A stretch of DNA of 18,054 bases from an uncultured Candidatus Melainabacteria bacterium (GTDB lineage: Bacteria; Cyanobacteriota; Vampirovibrionia; Gastranaerophilales; Gastranaerophilaceae): the NCBI GenBank assembly GCA_934757255.1, contig CAKVLL010000037.1, forward strand, positions 1-18,054. The letters run 5' to 3'. The stretch's first letter is position 1; the number at the start of each line of letters is the position of its first letter. Positions 1-7,390 of the stretch are shown one piece after another. Both the position numbers and the translations under genes were made by a program. Below the pieces are notes generated by a model, which saw nothing but the letters and a program-made list of their open reading frames with translations, had not been told where the DNA came from and made no database searches.

Positions 1-2
1 GA

Positions 3-1064
3 AAATTATTTTCAAAAGTTACACTCGTAATTCTGATTTGCATTTTGGCAATTCTGACTTTTTTCTTTTGGGGTTGGATAGAAAAACAAGCGCTTAAAGT
101 TAAAGGTACATACCTGATTTATAAAGGAGATCAGGCTTATAGTCAAGATAATATGGCAAAAACTCTTGAGTTTTACCAAGAAGGCTTGAAGCTTTATCCC
201 GAACACTACGAAGCTTGGTTTAACTTAGGAAATATTTATGCTGTGTATGAGGATTATTTTTCTGCTGTAGATTCTTATGAACACGCGATTAAGTATAATC
301 CAAAATTTGTAATGGCAAGAATGAATTTGGGTATAGTTTATTCGGAAGACTTAGGATTTTTTGATGAAGCAATCGACCAATTCGACACAATTACTCAATT
401 AAAAATATGGAAACTCTGGATTCCTTTTGTTTATTCTAATGTAAAAAGTGTTAGAGCAAACCGTGGAATTGCTTATTACAACAAAGGTGTGGCTTATAAG
501 CAAAAAGCAATGTATCTGCCTCTTGAAAAAAAATATTTGGCATATCAGTTTTTAGGCGATGCAATTGAAGCTTACACAAAATCTTTGAAATTCCTTAAAA
601 AGAATTATGATATCTATTACAATAGAGCTGTTGCTCACCATTTGCGTGGTGAATATAAAGAAGCAGGATTAGATTATTGTAGAGCAATTGATGTTGAGCC
701 GATGAGATTTGACTCTCACTATAATTTGGCAGTGCTTTTAAGACAATTGAACCGTTATAATGATTCTTTGAGCGAACTTCAAAAAGCTGCAATGCTTATT
801 GTGGAAGAGCCGGATTCTTCAACTTTACAATCTACTTATATTTTTAATTTGCTAAACGAAGTTTCAAGAAAATTGATTACAAGTGACGATTATTATACTC
901 AAAAGGTTACGGATGAGCCAACAGCCGGAATTAGCTACACATACATAAACGGAAAAATCGTTCCGGATGAAGAGTTTGACAAAGCAATTATCAAAAACTT
1001 CAAGACTTGTGGCGGTTTTGAGTATTTTAAAGAAGAAGAAATTGATGAGGACAACGATTTCTAA
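3..1064 (+). CDS. TPR-repeat membrane-anchored protein (5' end outside window)
   Basis: The frame is open to the left edge of the window. Before the first internal candidate start (TTG at 45) it reads KLFSKVTLVILICILAILTF, a short basic stretch leading into a hydrophobic segment. This looks like an N-terminal signal anchor, so the true start lies just upstream and the gene is partial. The remaining roughly 330 residues hold tetratricopeptide-type helix pairs, for example AWFNLGNIYAVYEDYFSAVD, IYYNRAVAHHLRGEYKEAG and DSHYNLAVLLRQLNRYNDSL, ending in an acidic tail. TPR arrays are protein-protein scaffolds; the partner is unknown. The stop overlaps the start of the downstream diguanylate cyclase by one base (TAATG), so the two are probably translationally coupled and may share a pathway. 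Family-level confidence is high and functional confidence is low. Confidence 0.85.
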   Translation, partial: KLFSKVTLVILICILAILTFFFWGWIEKQALKVKGTYLIYKGDQAYSQDNMAKTLEFYQEGLKLYPEHYEAWFNLGNIYAVYEDYFSAVDSYEHAIKYNPKFVMARMNLGIVYSEDLGFFDEAIDQFDTITQLKIWKLWIPFVYSNVKSVRANRGIAYYNKGVAYKQKAMYLPLEKKYLAYQFLGDAIEAYTKSLKFLKKNYDIYYNRAVAHHLRGEYKEAGLDYCRAIDVEPMRFDSHYNLAVLLRQLNRYNDSLSELQKAAMLIVEEPDSSTLQSTYIFNLLNEVSRKLITSDDYYTQKVTDEPTAGISYTYINGKIVPDEEFDKAIIKNFKTCGGFEYFKEEEIDEDNDF

Positions 1065-2461
1065 TGGAAAATAAAGAACTTCATTTTTTAACAAAAATTT
1101 CGGATATTTTAGTAAAAGAAGTTGATACTACAGAATTAGCATTAGAGTTAAAAACTGTTTTAGAAACTTATGTAAAAATTAATAATCTTAAGGTTTTTGT
1201 TTTTGATAACGTAACTTCAACAATGCGTAATTGCGCCGATAGTTGGAATGTTATTGAGGATGATTCAGAGATTTATTCTGCGTTTGAAAATATAAAAGAA
1301 CACGATTTTGTTATAAATTCTAAAGCATACAAACTCCCTCCTTCAATCGGAGAAGTTACGCTTAAAGTAAGTTCGTTAGTTATGCCAATGCTTAAAGAAG
1401 GTAATGTGTTTGGGCTTATTGAATTGGAATTTGACAATGATACTTCTATTGATATGGAATTTCTATTCTTGATGAGGATTTTTGCAGCGCAAGCTTCATT
1501 AAAACTTCAAAATATAATTTTAAATGAGCAATCAAAGATTAATGTAGAATTCCATGATTCAATGAAAAATATTGCAAAAATCATTGAAACCCAATATGAA
1601 TTAAACTACATTGTGCCTTTGATAGGTGAAATGCTTGATAGATTTATTTCAGACCATTTGATTTATGTATTTTTAAAACAGGATAATGAATATAAGCTTG
1701 TTTGGCCAAAAGCTTGTAAGGATGAGAGAATTTATGAAACGCTTAAACAGCTGACTCCTGAAACAAATTATATTTTAACTTCTGATGATAAAATCGGCGC
1801 TTTTCCTCTGACATCTGATGGTGAAATTATAGGCTGTATTGTTGCAAGAAGCACTTTGGACAAGCTTTCTAAACGTGATATAAGTTATTTAGAACAGCTT
1901 ACAAGACAATCAGCAATTACAATAAATCGTGCAAACACTTATTCAAAAGTTTTGCAGTATGCGACATTGGACGCTTTAACAAACTTGAATAACAGACGCC
2001 AGTTTGAAGTGCGTTTAAAACAAGAAATTGCAATAACAAAACGTCAAAAAAATCCTCTTTGTGCAATGATGGTTGACATAGATTTCTTCAAAAAAGTAAA
2101 CGATACGTACGGGCATGCAAGCGGTGATGCTGTTTTAAGAACTGTTGCATCAATTATAAAAGAGCATTTAAGAGAATCTGATATTCCATCAAGATATGGT
2201 GGAGAAGAATTTGCAGTTCTTCTTCCTTATACACATATTGAGGAGGCTAAAATCGTCGGAGAACGCTTGAGAAAGGCTGTTGAAACGACACCAATTCCTA
2301 TTGACAAAAAAAATATAAATGTGACAATAAGTATGGGTTTAGCTGAATTTAGTCCTCAAGAAACTGGTGAAGATTTGTTCAAACGTGCTGATAGTGCGTT
2401 ATACGAGGCAAAAGAAAGCGGAAGGAACAGAGTATGTGTAGATTTAAGTGTAAATCACTAG
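1064..2461 (+). CDS. GAF-like/GGDEF diguanylate cyclase
   Basis: A 465-residue protein predicted to make cyclic di-GMP from two GTP. Residues about 300-460 form a complete GGDEF domain. It has the entry motif DALTNLNNRRQF (303-314), metal-binding Asp in VDIDFFK (338 and 340), and the active-site GGEEF at 379-383. RESD at 370-373 sits exactly five residues before GGEEF, the position of the product-binding inhibitory I-site (RxxD), so feedback inhibition by c-di-GMP is expected. The N-terminal 290 residues have no transmembrane segment and look like two GAF-type sensory domains (about 20-150 and 165-290), an assignment from secondary-structure feel only. The gene starts within the stop of the TPR gene, with only a weak, distant ribosome-binding site, consistent with coupled translation. 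It overlaps tsaE by 28 bases. Confidence 0.93.
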   Translation: MENKELHFLTKISDILVKEVDTTELALELKTVLETYVKINNLKVFVFDNVTSTMRNCADSWNVIEDDSEIYSAFENIKEHDFVINSKAYKLPPSIGEVTLKVSSLVMPMLKEGNVFGLIELEFDNDTSIDMEFLFLMRIFAAQASLKLQNIILNEQSKINVEFHDSMKNIAKIIETQYELNYIVPLIGEMLDRFISDHLIYVFLKQDNEYKLVWPKACKDERIYETLKQLTPETNYILTSDDKIGAFPLTSDGEIIGCIVARSTLDKLSKRDISYLEQLTRQSAITINRANTYSKVLQYATLDALTNLNNRRQFEVRLKQEIAITKRQKNPLCAMMVDIDFFKKVNDTYGHASGDAVLRTVASIIKEHLRESDIPSRYGGEEFAVLLPYTHIEEAKIVGERLRKAVETTPIPIDKKNINVTISMGLAEFSPQETGEDLFKRADSALYEAKESGRNRVCVDLSVNH

Positions 2462-2895
2462 ACGATACAAAAAAATTGGCTTATAAATTTGCAAAGCTTG
2501 TTGAAAATGACGGTTGTTTTGTAAACCTTTTTGGTGAAATTGGTGCCGGAAAAACTGCATTTGTAAAACTTGTTGCAGAAGCATTGGGCATCAAAGAAAA
2601 AGTTACAAGCCCAAGTTTTGTAATTCTGAATGAATATTATAGCGCGTCAATTCCTGTTTATCATTTCGATTTATACAGACTAGAACACGCCGGCATTAAA
2701 ACAATTACGGATGAACTCAGAGAATATTCTACCGGTAAAAAAATTACTTTTGTAGAGTGGGCAGAATTTTCTCAGGGCGAATTGCCGTTTGAAAGACTTG
2801 AAATAAACGTAACTTATGATGATTCTGACGATAGTAGAATTTATGAGTTTAAATCTATCGGAAAAGATAAAATTTTGGAAGGACTAAAAGATTGA
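2434..2895 (+). CDS. tsaE: TsaE, ATPase partner of the t6A tRNA-modification complex
   Basis: A 153-residue P-loop protein of the TsaE/YjeE family, which works with TsaB and TsaD to load threonylcarbamoyl onto A37 of ANN-decoding tRNAs. The Walker A motif GEIGAGKT is at residues 34-41, followed by the family motif TSPSFVILNEY, HFDLYRL, and a Walker-B-like FVEWAE. The length is normal for the family. The start at ATG 2434 is supported by a strong ribosome-binding site (GGAAGGA, 2420-2426), although it lies inside the 3' end of the cyclase gene. The next gene, tsaB, starts within its stop codon. The tsaE-tsaB pairing is the usual bacterial arrangement; tsaD and tsaC are not in the window. Confidence 0.95.
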   Translation: MCRFKCKSLDDTKKLAYKFAKLVENDGCFVNLFGEIGAGKTAFVKLVAEALGIKEKVTSPSFVILNEYYSASIPVYHFDLYRLEHAGIKTITDELREYSTGKKITFVEWAEFSQGELPFERLEINVTYDDSDDSRIYEFKSIGKDKILEGLKD

Positions 2896-3518
2896 AAATA
2901 TTAGCGTTTGACACTTGCTTAGATAAGACATATATAACTTTAGCGGAAGATGATAAGGTTTTGAAAAGTGAAACAATTGTTTCTGATGGACAAAATTATC
3001 ATTCTGCATATTTGATTTCAACTATTGTTAAAGTGTTGAAAGAATTGAATTTGACGCCAAAAGATATTGATATGATAGCAACTGATATCGGGCCTGGAAG
3101 TTTTACTGGAATCAGAGCCTGTACAACAGTTGCAAGAGTACTTGCGCAACAACTTGATATCAAGGCGGTTGGAGTTTCTTCGCTGGAAATTCTTTCTAAA
3201 ATTTTGGGTGGTAATGATTTAGTTGCACTTGATGCAAGAAAAAATAAAGCTTATATTTATGACGGTGATATTAAAGGTGCAATTGAATTGGAACAAGTAG
3301 ATGAACTTGTTAAGGGACGCACTTTAATTACTGATAATAGCTTGCTTGAAAGATTTAGCCAATACACTGATAAGGCTGTTTCTTATCAGGTTTCAGATTA
3401 TCCAATCGGAGAAATTTTGGCAAATTTAGCTTATGAAAAGGCTGTTAATGGTGGCGAAGTAGATTGGCGAAAACTTAAACCGCTTTATATTCAGCCACCA
3501 CCGGTTTTTGGTAAATAA
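2892..3518 (+). CDS. tsaB: TsaB, non-catalytic Kae1-like subunit of t6A synthesis
   Basis: A 208-residue actin/ASKHA-fold protein (TsaB/YeaZ). It dimerises with TsaD and is required for N6-threonylcarbamoyladenosine formation in tRNA. Family marks are the N-terminus MKILAFDTC and the signature DIGPGSFTGIRAC near residue 65, followed by a DARKNKAYIY segment. The start is TTG at 2892, overlapping the tsaE stop by four bases (TTGA). An AAGGA about eight bases upstream supports it, and the protein begins where family members begin. It is slightly shorter than the E. coli protein, as is common outside enterics. It is probably the last gene of the TPR-cyclase-tsaE-tsaB operon; I see no strong terminator after it. 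Confidence 0.95.
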   Translation: MKILAFDTCLDKTYITLAEDDKVLKSETIVSDGQNYHSAYLISTIVKVLKELNLTPKDIDMIATDIGPGSFTGIRACTTVARVLAQQLDIKAVGVSSLEILSKILGGNDLVALDARKNKAYIYDGDIKGAIELEQVDELVKGRTLITDNSLLERFSQYTDKAVSYQVSDYPIGEILANLAYEKAVNGGEVDWRKLKPLYIQPPPVFGK

Positions 3519-3551
3519 ATAGTTAAATTTTACTTAACAATCTATTGATTA

Positions 3552-3578
3552 TTGAGTATATTTGTGATTATGTATAAT
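3552..3578 (+). promoter_or_regulatory. Predicted sigma-70 promoter for rpsP
   Basis: A consensus -10 TATAAT lies at 3573-3578, with TTGAGT at 3552-3557 as the likely -35 (15-base spacer, a little short). Transcription would start near 3585, giving a leader of about 100 bases before the S16 gene. The -10 is convincing and the -35 less so. Confidence 0.55.
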
Positions 3579-3610
3579 TATACGGGCAAATCCTCTAAAT
3601 GCCTGTTTTG

Positions 3611-3658
3611 TATAAGCGGCTAGGAGTCAATCTTTCAAGTTAAGAAACTCCACTTATA
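3611..3658 (+). promoter_or_regulatory. Structured leader in front of rpsP
   Basis: The leader can fold into a nested hairpin. The outer arms are TATAAG (3611-3616) and CTTATA (3653-3658), the middle arms GGAGT (3623-3627) and ACTCC (3647-3651), and the inner arms TCTT (3631-3634) and AAGA (3642-3645) around a seven-base loop. All three arm pairs are complementary. It ends ten bases before the ribosome-binding site, a place where ribosomal-protein autoregulatory structures often sit. I know of no named S16 leader that it matches. Confidence 0.4.
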
Positions 3659-3682
3659 TTAAAAACTAGAAGGAAAAAAGAA

Positions 3683-4045
3683 ATGTTAAAAATCAGATTA
3701 AAAAGATTAGGCGCAAAAAAAGCTCCTACATACAGAGTTATTGTTATTAACTCTACTACAAAACGTGAAGGTAAACCTGTTGAAGAATTAGGTTATTACA
3801 ATCCAAAAACAAAAGAAATGAAATTAAATAAAGCTTCAGCAGAAGCTTGGGTAAAAAAAGGTGCTCAACCAACAGATACAGTTAAATATTTGATGGCTAA
3901 TTGTAACGAAGATGGTTCTTTGAACTACAAAAAATCAGAAGTTGTTAAATTATCTAAAAAGGCTCAAGCAAAGAAAGCTGAAGAAGAAGCTAGAAAAGCA
4001 GAAGAAGCTGCTGCTCAAGCAGAAGAAGCTCAACCGGAAGCTTAA
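3683..4045 (+). CDS. rpsP: 30S ribosomal protein S16
   Basis: A small-subunit ribosomal protein of 120 residues, recognised from its start MLKIRLKRLGAKKAPTYRVI and from VEELGYYNPKTKE, WVKKGAQPTDTVKYL. S16 is an assembly protein of the 30S body. Bacterial S16 is usually 80-90 residues; this one has about 35 extra residues, a Lys/Ala/Glu-rich low-complexity tail, seen in some phyla and of unclear role. A good ribosome-binding site (AGAAGGA, 3668-3674) precedes ATG. It is monocistronic here, with its own promoter and terminator. The rimM-trmD-rplS genes that often follow rpsP are absent. Confidence 0.97.
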   Translation: MLKIRLKRLGAKKAPTYRVIVINSTTKREGKPVEELGYYNPKTKEMKLNKASAEAWVKKGAQPTDTVKYLMANCNEDGSLNYKKSEVVKLSKKAQAKKAEEEARKAEEAAAQAEEAQPEA

Positions 4046-4057
4046 GATAAAATTATC

Positions 4058-4087
4058 AAAAAAGCTCTCTAAAAAGAGGGCTTTTTT
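4058..4087 (+). terminator. Rho-independent terminator of rpsP
   Basis: The arms GCTCTCT (4064-4070) and AGAGGGC (4075-4081) pair around AAAA, flanked by six A and followed by six T. This is a classical intrinsic terminator 12 bases after the rpsP stop. Confidence 0.93.
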
Positions 4088-4140
4088 AATGATTAAGTTT
4101 TGTAAAAAATTATAAAAAAATAAGCAATTTTTTTTATTTT

Positions 4141-4156
4141 ATTTGTTTTAACAAAT
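4141..4156. promoter_or_regulatory. Short palindrome upstream of the FKG-repeat gene
   Basis: ATTTGTT and AACAAAT form perfect seven-base arms around TT, 31 bases before the start codon. It could be an operator, but such palindromes arise easily in AT-rich DNA. A related one, TTTTGT-A-ACAAAA, lies at 10345-10357 before the gene at 10405. No clear -10/-35 pair was identified. Confidence 0.25.
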
Positions 4157-4187
4157 ATGTGTATCAGTATGAAGAAGGTATATATTT

Positions 4188-4586
4188 ATGATCAATCCAG
4201 TTAATTTTAGAGCAAGTGTTAGCAACGTAGCTTTAACACAACCAGTAGACGCAGAAACTCCAAAAACAGAAAATGTAACAAATCCAATTACAAATGAAGC
4301 ATCTTTCAAAGGTGCTGATGCTTTGGCGGTATATAATAAAGCGTTTTTAGCAGTAGATACTGAAAATAATGAAGACGCAAAAGCACCTGCTTTTAAAGGT
4401 GAAGAAGTTGAACCACAAACAGAAAGCCAAGCACCTGCTTTTAAGGGCGAGGATGTTGAACAAGAAAACAATACACCAGCTTTTAAAGGTGAAGAAACAG
4501 AAACTGTAGATGATAAAGGCTTAGCTTTTAGAGGAGAGGAAGTTGAAGAGACTCCTGAAAAAGCTGAAACAGAAGATGTAAAATAA
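4188..4586 (+). CDS. Small acidic FKG-repeat protein, unknown function
   Basis: A 132-residue, strongly acidic protein I cannot assign to a named family. It begins MINPVNFRASVSN and carries five FKG-type units: SFKGAD (residue 39 on), then AFKGEEVE, AFKGEDVE, AFKGEETE and AFRGEEVE, centred on residues 41, 70, 86, 100 and 115. They are linked by Glu/Thr/Pro-rich spacers. There is no signal peptide or membrane segment; it is probably disordered. GAAGGT at 4174-4179 precedes the ATG, and a strong terminator follows, so it is a real single-gene unit. Regularly spaced short hydrophobic-basic motifs in a flexible acidic chain suggest repeated docking sites for a partner protein, which is inference. 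The reverse-strand open frame over the same bases is a shadow. Confidence 0.8.
   Translation: MINPVNFRASVSNVALTQPVDAETPKTENVTNPITNEASFKGADALAVYNKAFLAVDTENNEDAKAPAFKGEEVEPQTESQAPAFKGEDVEQENNTPAFKGEETETVDDKGLAFRGEEVEETPEKAETEDVK
4305..4535 (+). repeat. Five in-frame FKG(E) repeats
   Basis: Five codon-level repeats of Phe-Lys/Arg-Gly lie within the gene at 4188. The last four share the core AF(K/R)GE(E/D). Spacings between copies are 29, 16, 14 and 15 residues. The core is conserved while the linkers vary, which points to selection on the motif rather than very recent tandem duplication. Confidence 0.85.
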
Positions 4587-4601
4587 TAAATTAAAAAGTT
4601 A

Positions 4602-4642
4602 AATAACAAAAAAGACCGATTTTCGGTCTTTTTTTTGTTATT
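4602..4642. terminator. Bidirectional terminator between convergent genes
   Basis: GACCGA (4614-4619) and TCGGTC (4623-4628) pair around TTT, flanked by an A-run on the left and eight T on the right. Beyond those, AATAAC and GTTATT extend the symmetry. It can end transcription of the FKG-repeat gene from the left and of the minus-strand prepilin/S74 gene from the right. Confidence 0.92.
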
Positions 4643-4655
4643 ATTTTGTCTAAGA

Positions 4656-6212
4656 TTAGTCTTTAATTAAAATTTTCTTTTTTTCTAATTTGTTTAATCT
4701 TTTTTCAAATTCGGCGTTTTGAGTTTGTAATTCTTCAATCACTTTTTGTTGAGCCTCAATTGTTTTTTGTTGTTCTTCAATTGTAGAGTTTATTTTTTTA
4801 ACGTTTTCTACAATCTCTGTAATTTTATTATCTAATTCTTTTACAGCATTAATTACTGCGTAGAACATATCTTCCAAACGAATTCTTAAAAATCCGTCAT
4901 CACCTTTTGTTACAGCATCAGGAAAAACTTTTTGTAAATCTTGCGCCATGACACCAACCATTGGCGTTTTCTTTTCGTCTTTTTTGAATGTGTAATGATA
5001 AAAATCGAGTTTTTTCAATTCTTCCAAGCCGGCAGTATATTTTTCACCAACATTTTTTAATCGACGGTCAGAGTATTTTTGATAAATTGCATTAACGTAA
5101 CTATCACTCGTTGCGTTTTCACTCCCCCTTAAATTGTTTGTGCTAGTTTGCGAACTTATAATCCAATTTCCATTCTTACCCGAAAGACTCATCGATGTAT
5201 GATATAGACCATTCTCTCTATTCAAAACAACAACTCTACCAACAACCAAATTCCCCGGAATACAAACAGTATCCCTATTCGTTCCTAAAACAATCTGGTT
5301 ATCTTGTGTTGCTTGAGCACCTGCTCCAATTGCCGTACTATAACGACCTGATGCTATTGTTCCAGTGCTTGTGTTATCTTCTGCACCTATGGCAATAGAA
5401 TGAGCTCCCGTTGCGCTTGCTCTGTAACCTATTGCAATCCCCTGAGCAGCACCATCAGCACTACCGCTATTTGCTCTGGTTCCAATTGCAACCGAATGTG
5501 TTCCACTAGCAGTAGTAGTATTATTATTATTAAATCTTGACCCTATTGCTACAGATTGATCGCCAGTAGCCAATGCATTGCGACCTATAGCAATAGCATT
5601 TGTATTTGCTTGAGTATTGCTACCGTTATCATCATCAAACGCACCTCCGATTGCAATGCCGCCTGCTTCTACAGCACCTCTATAACCAATAACCACGTTA
5701 TGACCATCATTAGAAGTAGCTCCATTACCAATTGCTACAATATTTTCCGGAGTATTATTTAATGTTTGTGCCAAACCGATTGCAACAGAGCGTTGTCCAA
5801 TAGTTCCGCTTCCTCCATTCAATGTTACAACACCGGTTGTAACATTCATATTAATCTTACCACTATATGTTCCATTTGCATTTGCAAAAACTAAAGCCGG
5901 ATGTTGCTCATCGTTACCACTTGCTAATACTAAACGAGGATTGGTTGGTCCATTATCACCTCTACTATAATTCGTAGCACCAATAATGGCATACGAATCC
6001 GAACCATTCAGGTTATATGCTATATTATTGTTCAAGCCTGTAAACACCCAAGGACTGTCACCGCTTCCGGCGTTTCTACTAAGTTTTTTGGTTACCATTG
6101 GCGCTGTTGCAGCTGCTATTATTGCAACAATTAGCAACACGACCATCATTTCCATTAATGAAAAAGCGCCGGCGAAAGCCGCACATTTTAATTTGGTATT
6201 ACTCTTTTTCAC
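4656..6212 (-). CDS. Prepilin-like / YadA-type head / peptidase S74 chaperone protein
   Basis: A 518-residue composite surface protein. Residues 1-46 resemble a type IV prepilin: a basic leader, then AFSLMEMMVVLLIVAIIAAA with Glu at +5 (E21) if cleavage falls before F17. The -1 residue is Ala rather than the usual Gly. Residues about 140-310 hold some eleven (S/I)xAIG units of the YadA-type trimeric adhesin head (from SVAIG at 142 to QIVLG at 306), followed by an IPGNLVV transition. Residues about 379-460 match the S74 intramolecular chaperone: SDRRLKN gives S381 and K386, the Ser-Lys spacing of the self-cleaving tail-spike chaperones, followed by MVGVMAQDLQKVFPDAV. A C-terminal coiled coil (about 455-513) ends in a Lys-rich tail. 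The start is GTG with a weak ribosome-binding site. The family parts are clear; the combined function (trimeric pilus-linked or membrane-anchored fibre) is inference. Confidence 0.9.
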   Translation of the reverse strand: MKKSNTKLKCAAFAGAFSLMEMMVVLLIVAIIAAATAPMVTKKLSRNAGSGDSPWVFTGLNNNIAYNLNGSDSYAIIGATNYSRGDNGPTNPRLVLASGNDEQHPALVFANANGTYSGKINMNVTTGVVTLNGGSGTIGQRSVAIGLAQTLNNTPENIVAIGNGATSNDGHNVVIGYRGAVEAGGIAIGGAFDDDNGSNTQANTNAIAIGRNALATGDQSVAIGSRFNNNNTTTASGTHSVAIGTRANSGSADGAAQGIAIGYRASATGAHSIAIGAEDNTSTGTIASGRYSTAIGAGAQATQDNQIVLGTNRDTVCIPGNLVVGRVVVLNRENGLYHTSMSLSGKNGNWIISSQTSTNNLRGSENATSDSYVNAIYQKYSDRRLKNVGEKYTAGLEELKKLDFYHYTFKKDEKKTPMVGVMAQDLQKVFPDAVTKGDDGFLRIRLEDMFYAVINAVKELDNKITEIVENVKKINSTIEEQQKTIEAQQKVIEELQTQNAEFEKRLNKLEKKKILIKD

Positions 6213-6363
6213 AAATATCGCTCACTTTCTTATTATTTGCTCTTAGCGCGTCGTATGGCGCATTATGTACTTTTATAATAACATATATGGCTGTGTTTGT
6301 GAAGAGGAAAAATTTGTCCGTATAGACTTTAACTTCTCTTGAGAATTGTATTTTTAGTTGATG

Positions 6364-7359
6364 TTAAATTACCATATCATTAAAATCTTTAGAATCATCA
6401 TAGTTGAACATGTGAATAAATGTATAAAGCATTTTTGCAGAAAAACGTTTTGTACCAACTTCAAGCATTGAGCGCAAAGCTTCTTTGTTATTACTAACTG
6501 CAACATGTGTTCTGTTAAACGCTAAATTGTCATAATAATTTGCAACATTAATTATTTGACTGTATTCCGAAATAAAGTCATTTGAAAGTCCTTGTGGATA
6601 ACCGGAGCCATCATTATTTTCGTGGTGTTCAAGCGCGACTTTTGCAATTTCTTCAGGTAAGTCAAATTCGTCTTTAATAAGTTTATAGCCTAAAATTGTG
6701 TGATTCTTAACTTCATTTTCATTCATCGTTAACAGTGCAAATGAATGGTCTAAATCAAGTTTAAGCTTGCCTATATCGTGCAATAATGCGGATAAAATTA
6801 CTTGGTCAACAGCCATTGTTGAGAATTCTAATTTTTGAGCAATTAAACCGGATGTGATTGCGACATTGAGTGGGTGACAAAGTTCATATTCTCCTAAAAA
6901 ACGCAGTTGTGAACCTCTGCTGGATTTTAGAAGTGGTTTGTAAATTTCGGTTTTAATAATACCTACTAAAGAATTTAGTTTTAAAAGTCCTTCTTCGTAA
7001 TATCCTTGTAACAGTAAATCAAGTATACGTTTATAAAAATATTTGATTTTAACTTGTGTTTCCATTTTTACATAGCCATCTTTGTTGATAACTGTTTCAA
7101 AGTCAGTTGCATCTAAACTTTCGTATGAAAAATTTATAAAATTAGAGGCTTTTAGTGATTCATTTTCATATTCAGAATTGTAGTTTTCTTTTTCAGTGGC
7201 GTATTCTTCTGTGTAAACTTTAATGTAGTTTTTGAGCATAATCAGTTTACCTGGAGTTAAAACTTCTCCTGCTTCTAAAATTTTGCCTTTATTTTCTGTG
7301 TACAAGTCAAAAGGTAAAACTTTATAATTACTAAGTTCTTTGTTTGTTACAATTCGCAT
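6364..7359 (-). CDS. HD-GYP domain protein, probable c-di-GMP phosphodiesterase
   Basis: A 331-residue cytosolic protein. The N-terminal 100 residues are a variable region often found before HD-GYP domains. The catalytic domain (about 150-320) shows H162, HDIGK (194-198), H220 in NHTILGYKL, and HHENNDGSGYP (245-255) with the GYP signature. HD-GYP enzymes hydrolyse c-di-GMP to pGpG or GMP using a two- or three-metal centre. One departure: the conserved acidic position in the VAD-x-(F/Y)-D-A-L segment reads NVANYYDNL, with Asn (274) where Asp is usual, which could alter metal binding. The start MRIVTNKEL lies seven bases from a consensus -10 and has no ribosome-binding site, so the mRNA may be leaderless. 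It would oppose the GGDEF cyclase at 1064. Confidence 0.92.
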   Translation of the reverse strand: MRIVTNKELSNYKVLPFDLYTENKGKILEAGEVLTPGKLIMLKNYIKVYTEEYATEKENYNSEYENESLKASNFINFSYESLDATDFETVINKDGYVKMETQVKIKYFYKRILDLLLQGYYEEGLLKLNSLVGIIKTEIYKPLLKSSRGSQLRFLGEYELCHPLNVAITSGLIAQKLEFSTMAVDQVILSALLHDIGKLKLDLDHSFALLTMNENEVKNHTILGYKLIKDEFDLPEEIAKVALEHHENNDGSGYPQGLSNDFISEYSQIINVANYYDNLAFNRTHVAVSNNKEALRSMLEVGTKRFSAKMLYTFIHMFNYDDSKDFNDMVI

Positions 7360-7366
7360 AATAAGA

Positions 7367-7375
7367 ATTATAGCA
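7367..7375 (-). promoter_or_regulatory. Extended -10 promoter of the HD-GYP gene
   Basis: On the minus strand the sequence reads TGC-TATAAT (TATAAT at 7372-7367). Only seven bases (7366-7360) separate it from the ATG at 7359, so transcription should begin at or next to the start codon. No good -35 is seen, as is common for extended -10 promoters. Confidence 0.6.
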
Positions 7376-7390
7376 CTTTTAGTAATTTCT

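Noticed and set aside
4148..4609. Minus-strand 153-codon frame opposite the FKG-repeat gene
   Set aside because: Its apparent repeats are the complement of the FKG repeats, and the plus-strand gene has the ribosome-binding site and a terminator.
6213..6363. Promoter for the prepilin/S74 gene
   Set aside because: TATAAA- and TATTAT-like boxes exist on the minus strand, but no -35 stands out. A GCGC/GCGC inverted repeat at 6246-6261 lies in the leader without a clear role.
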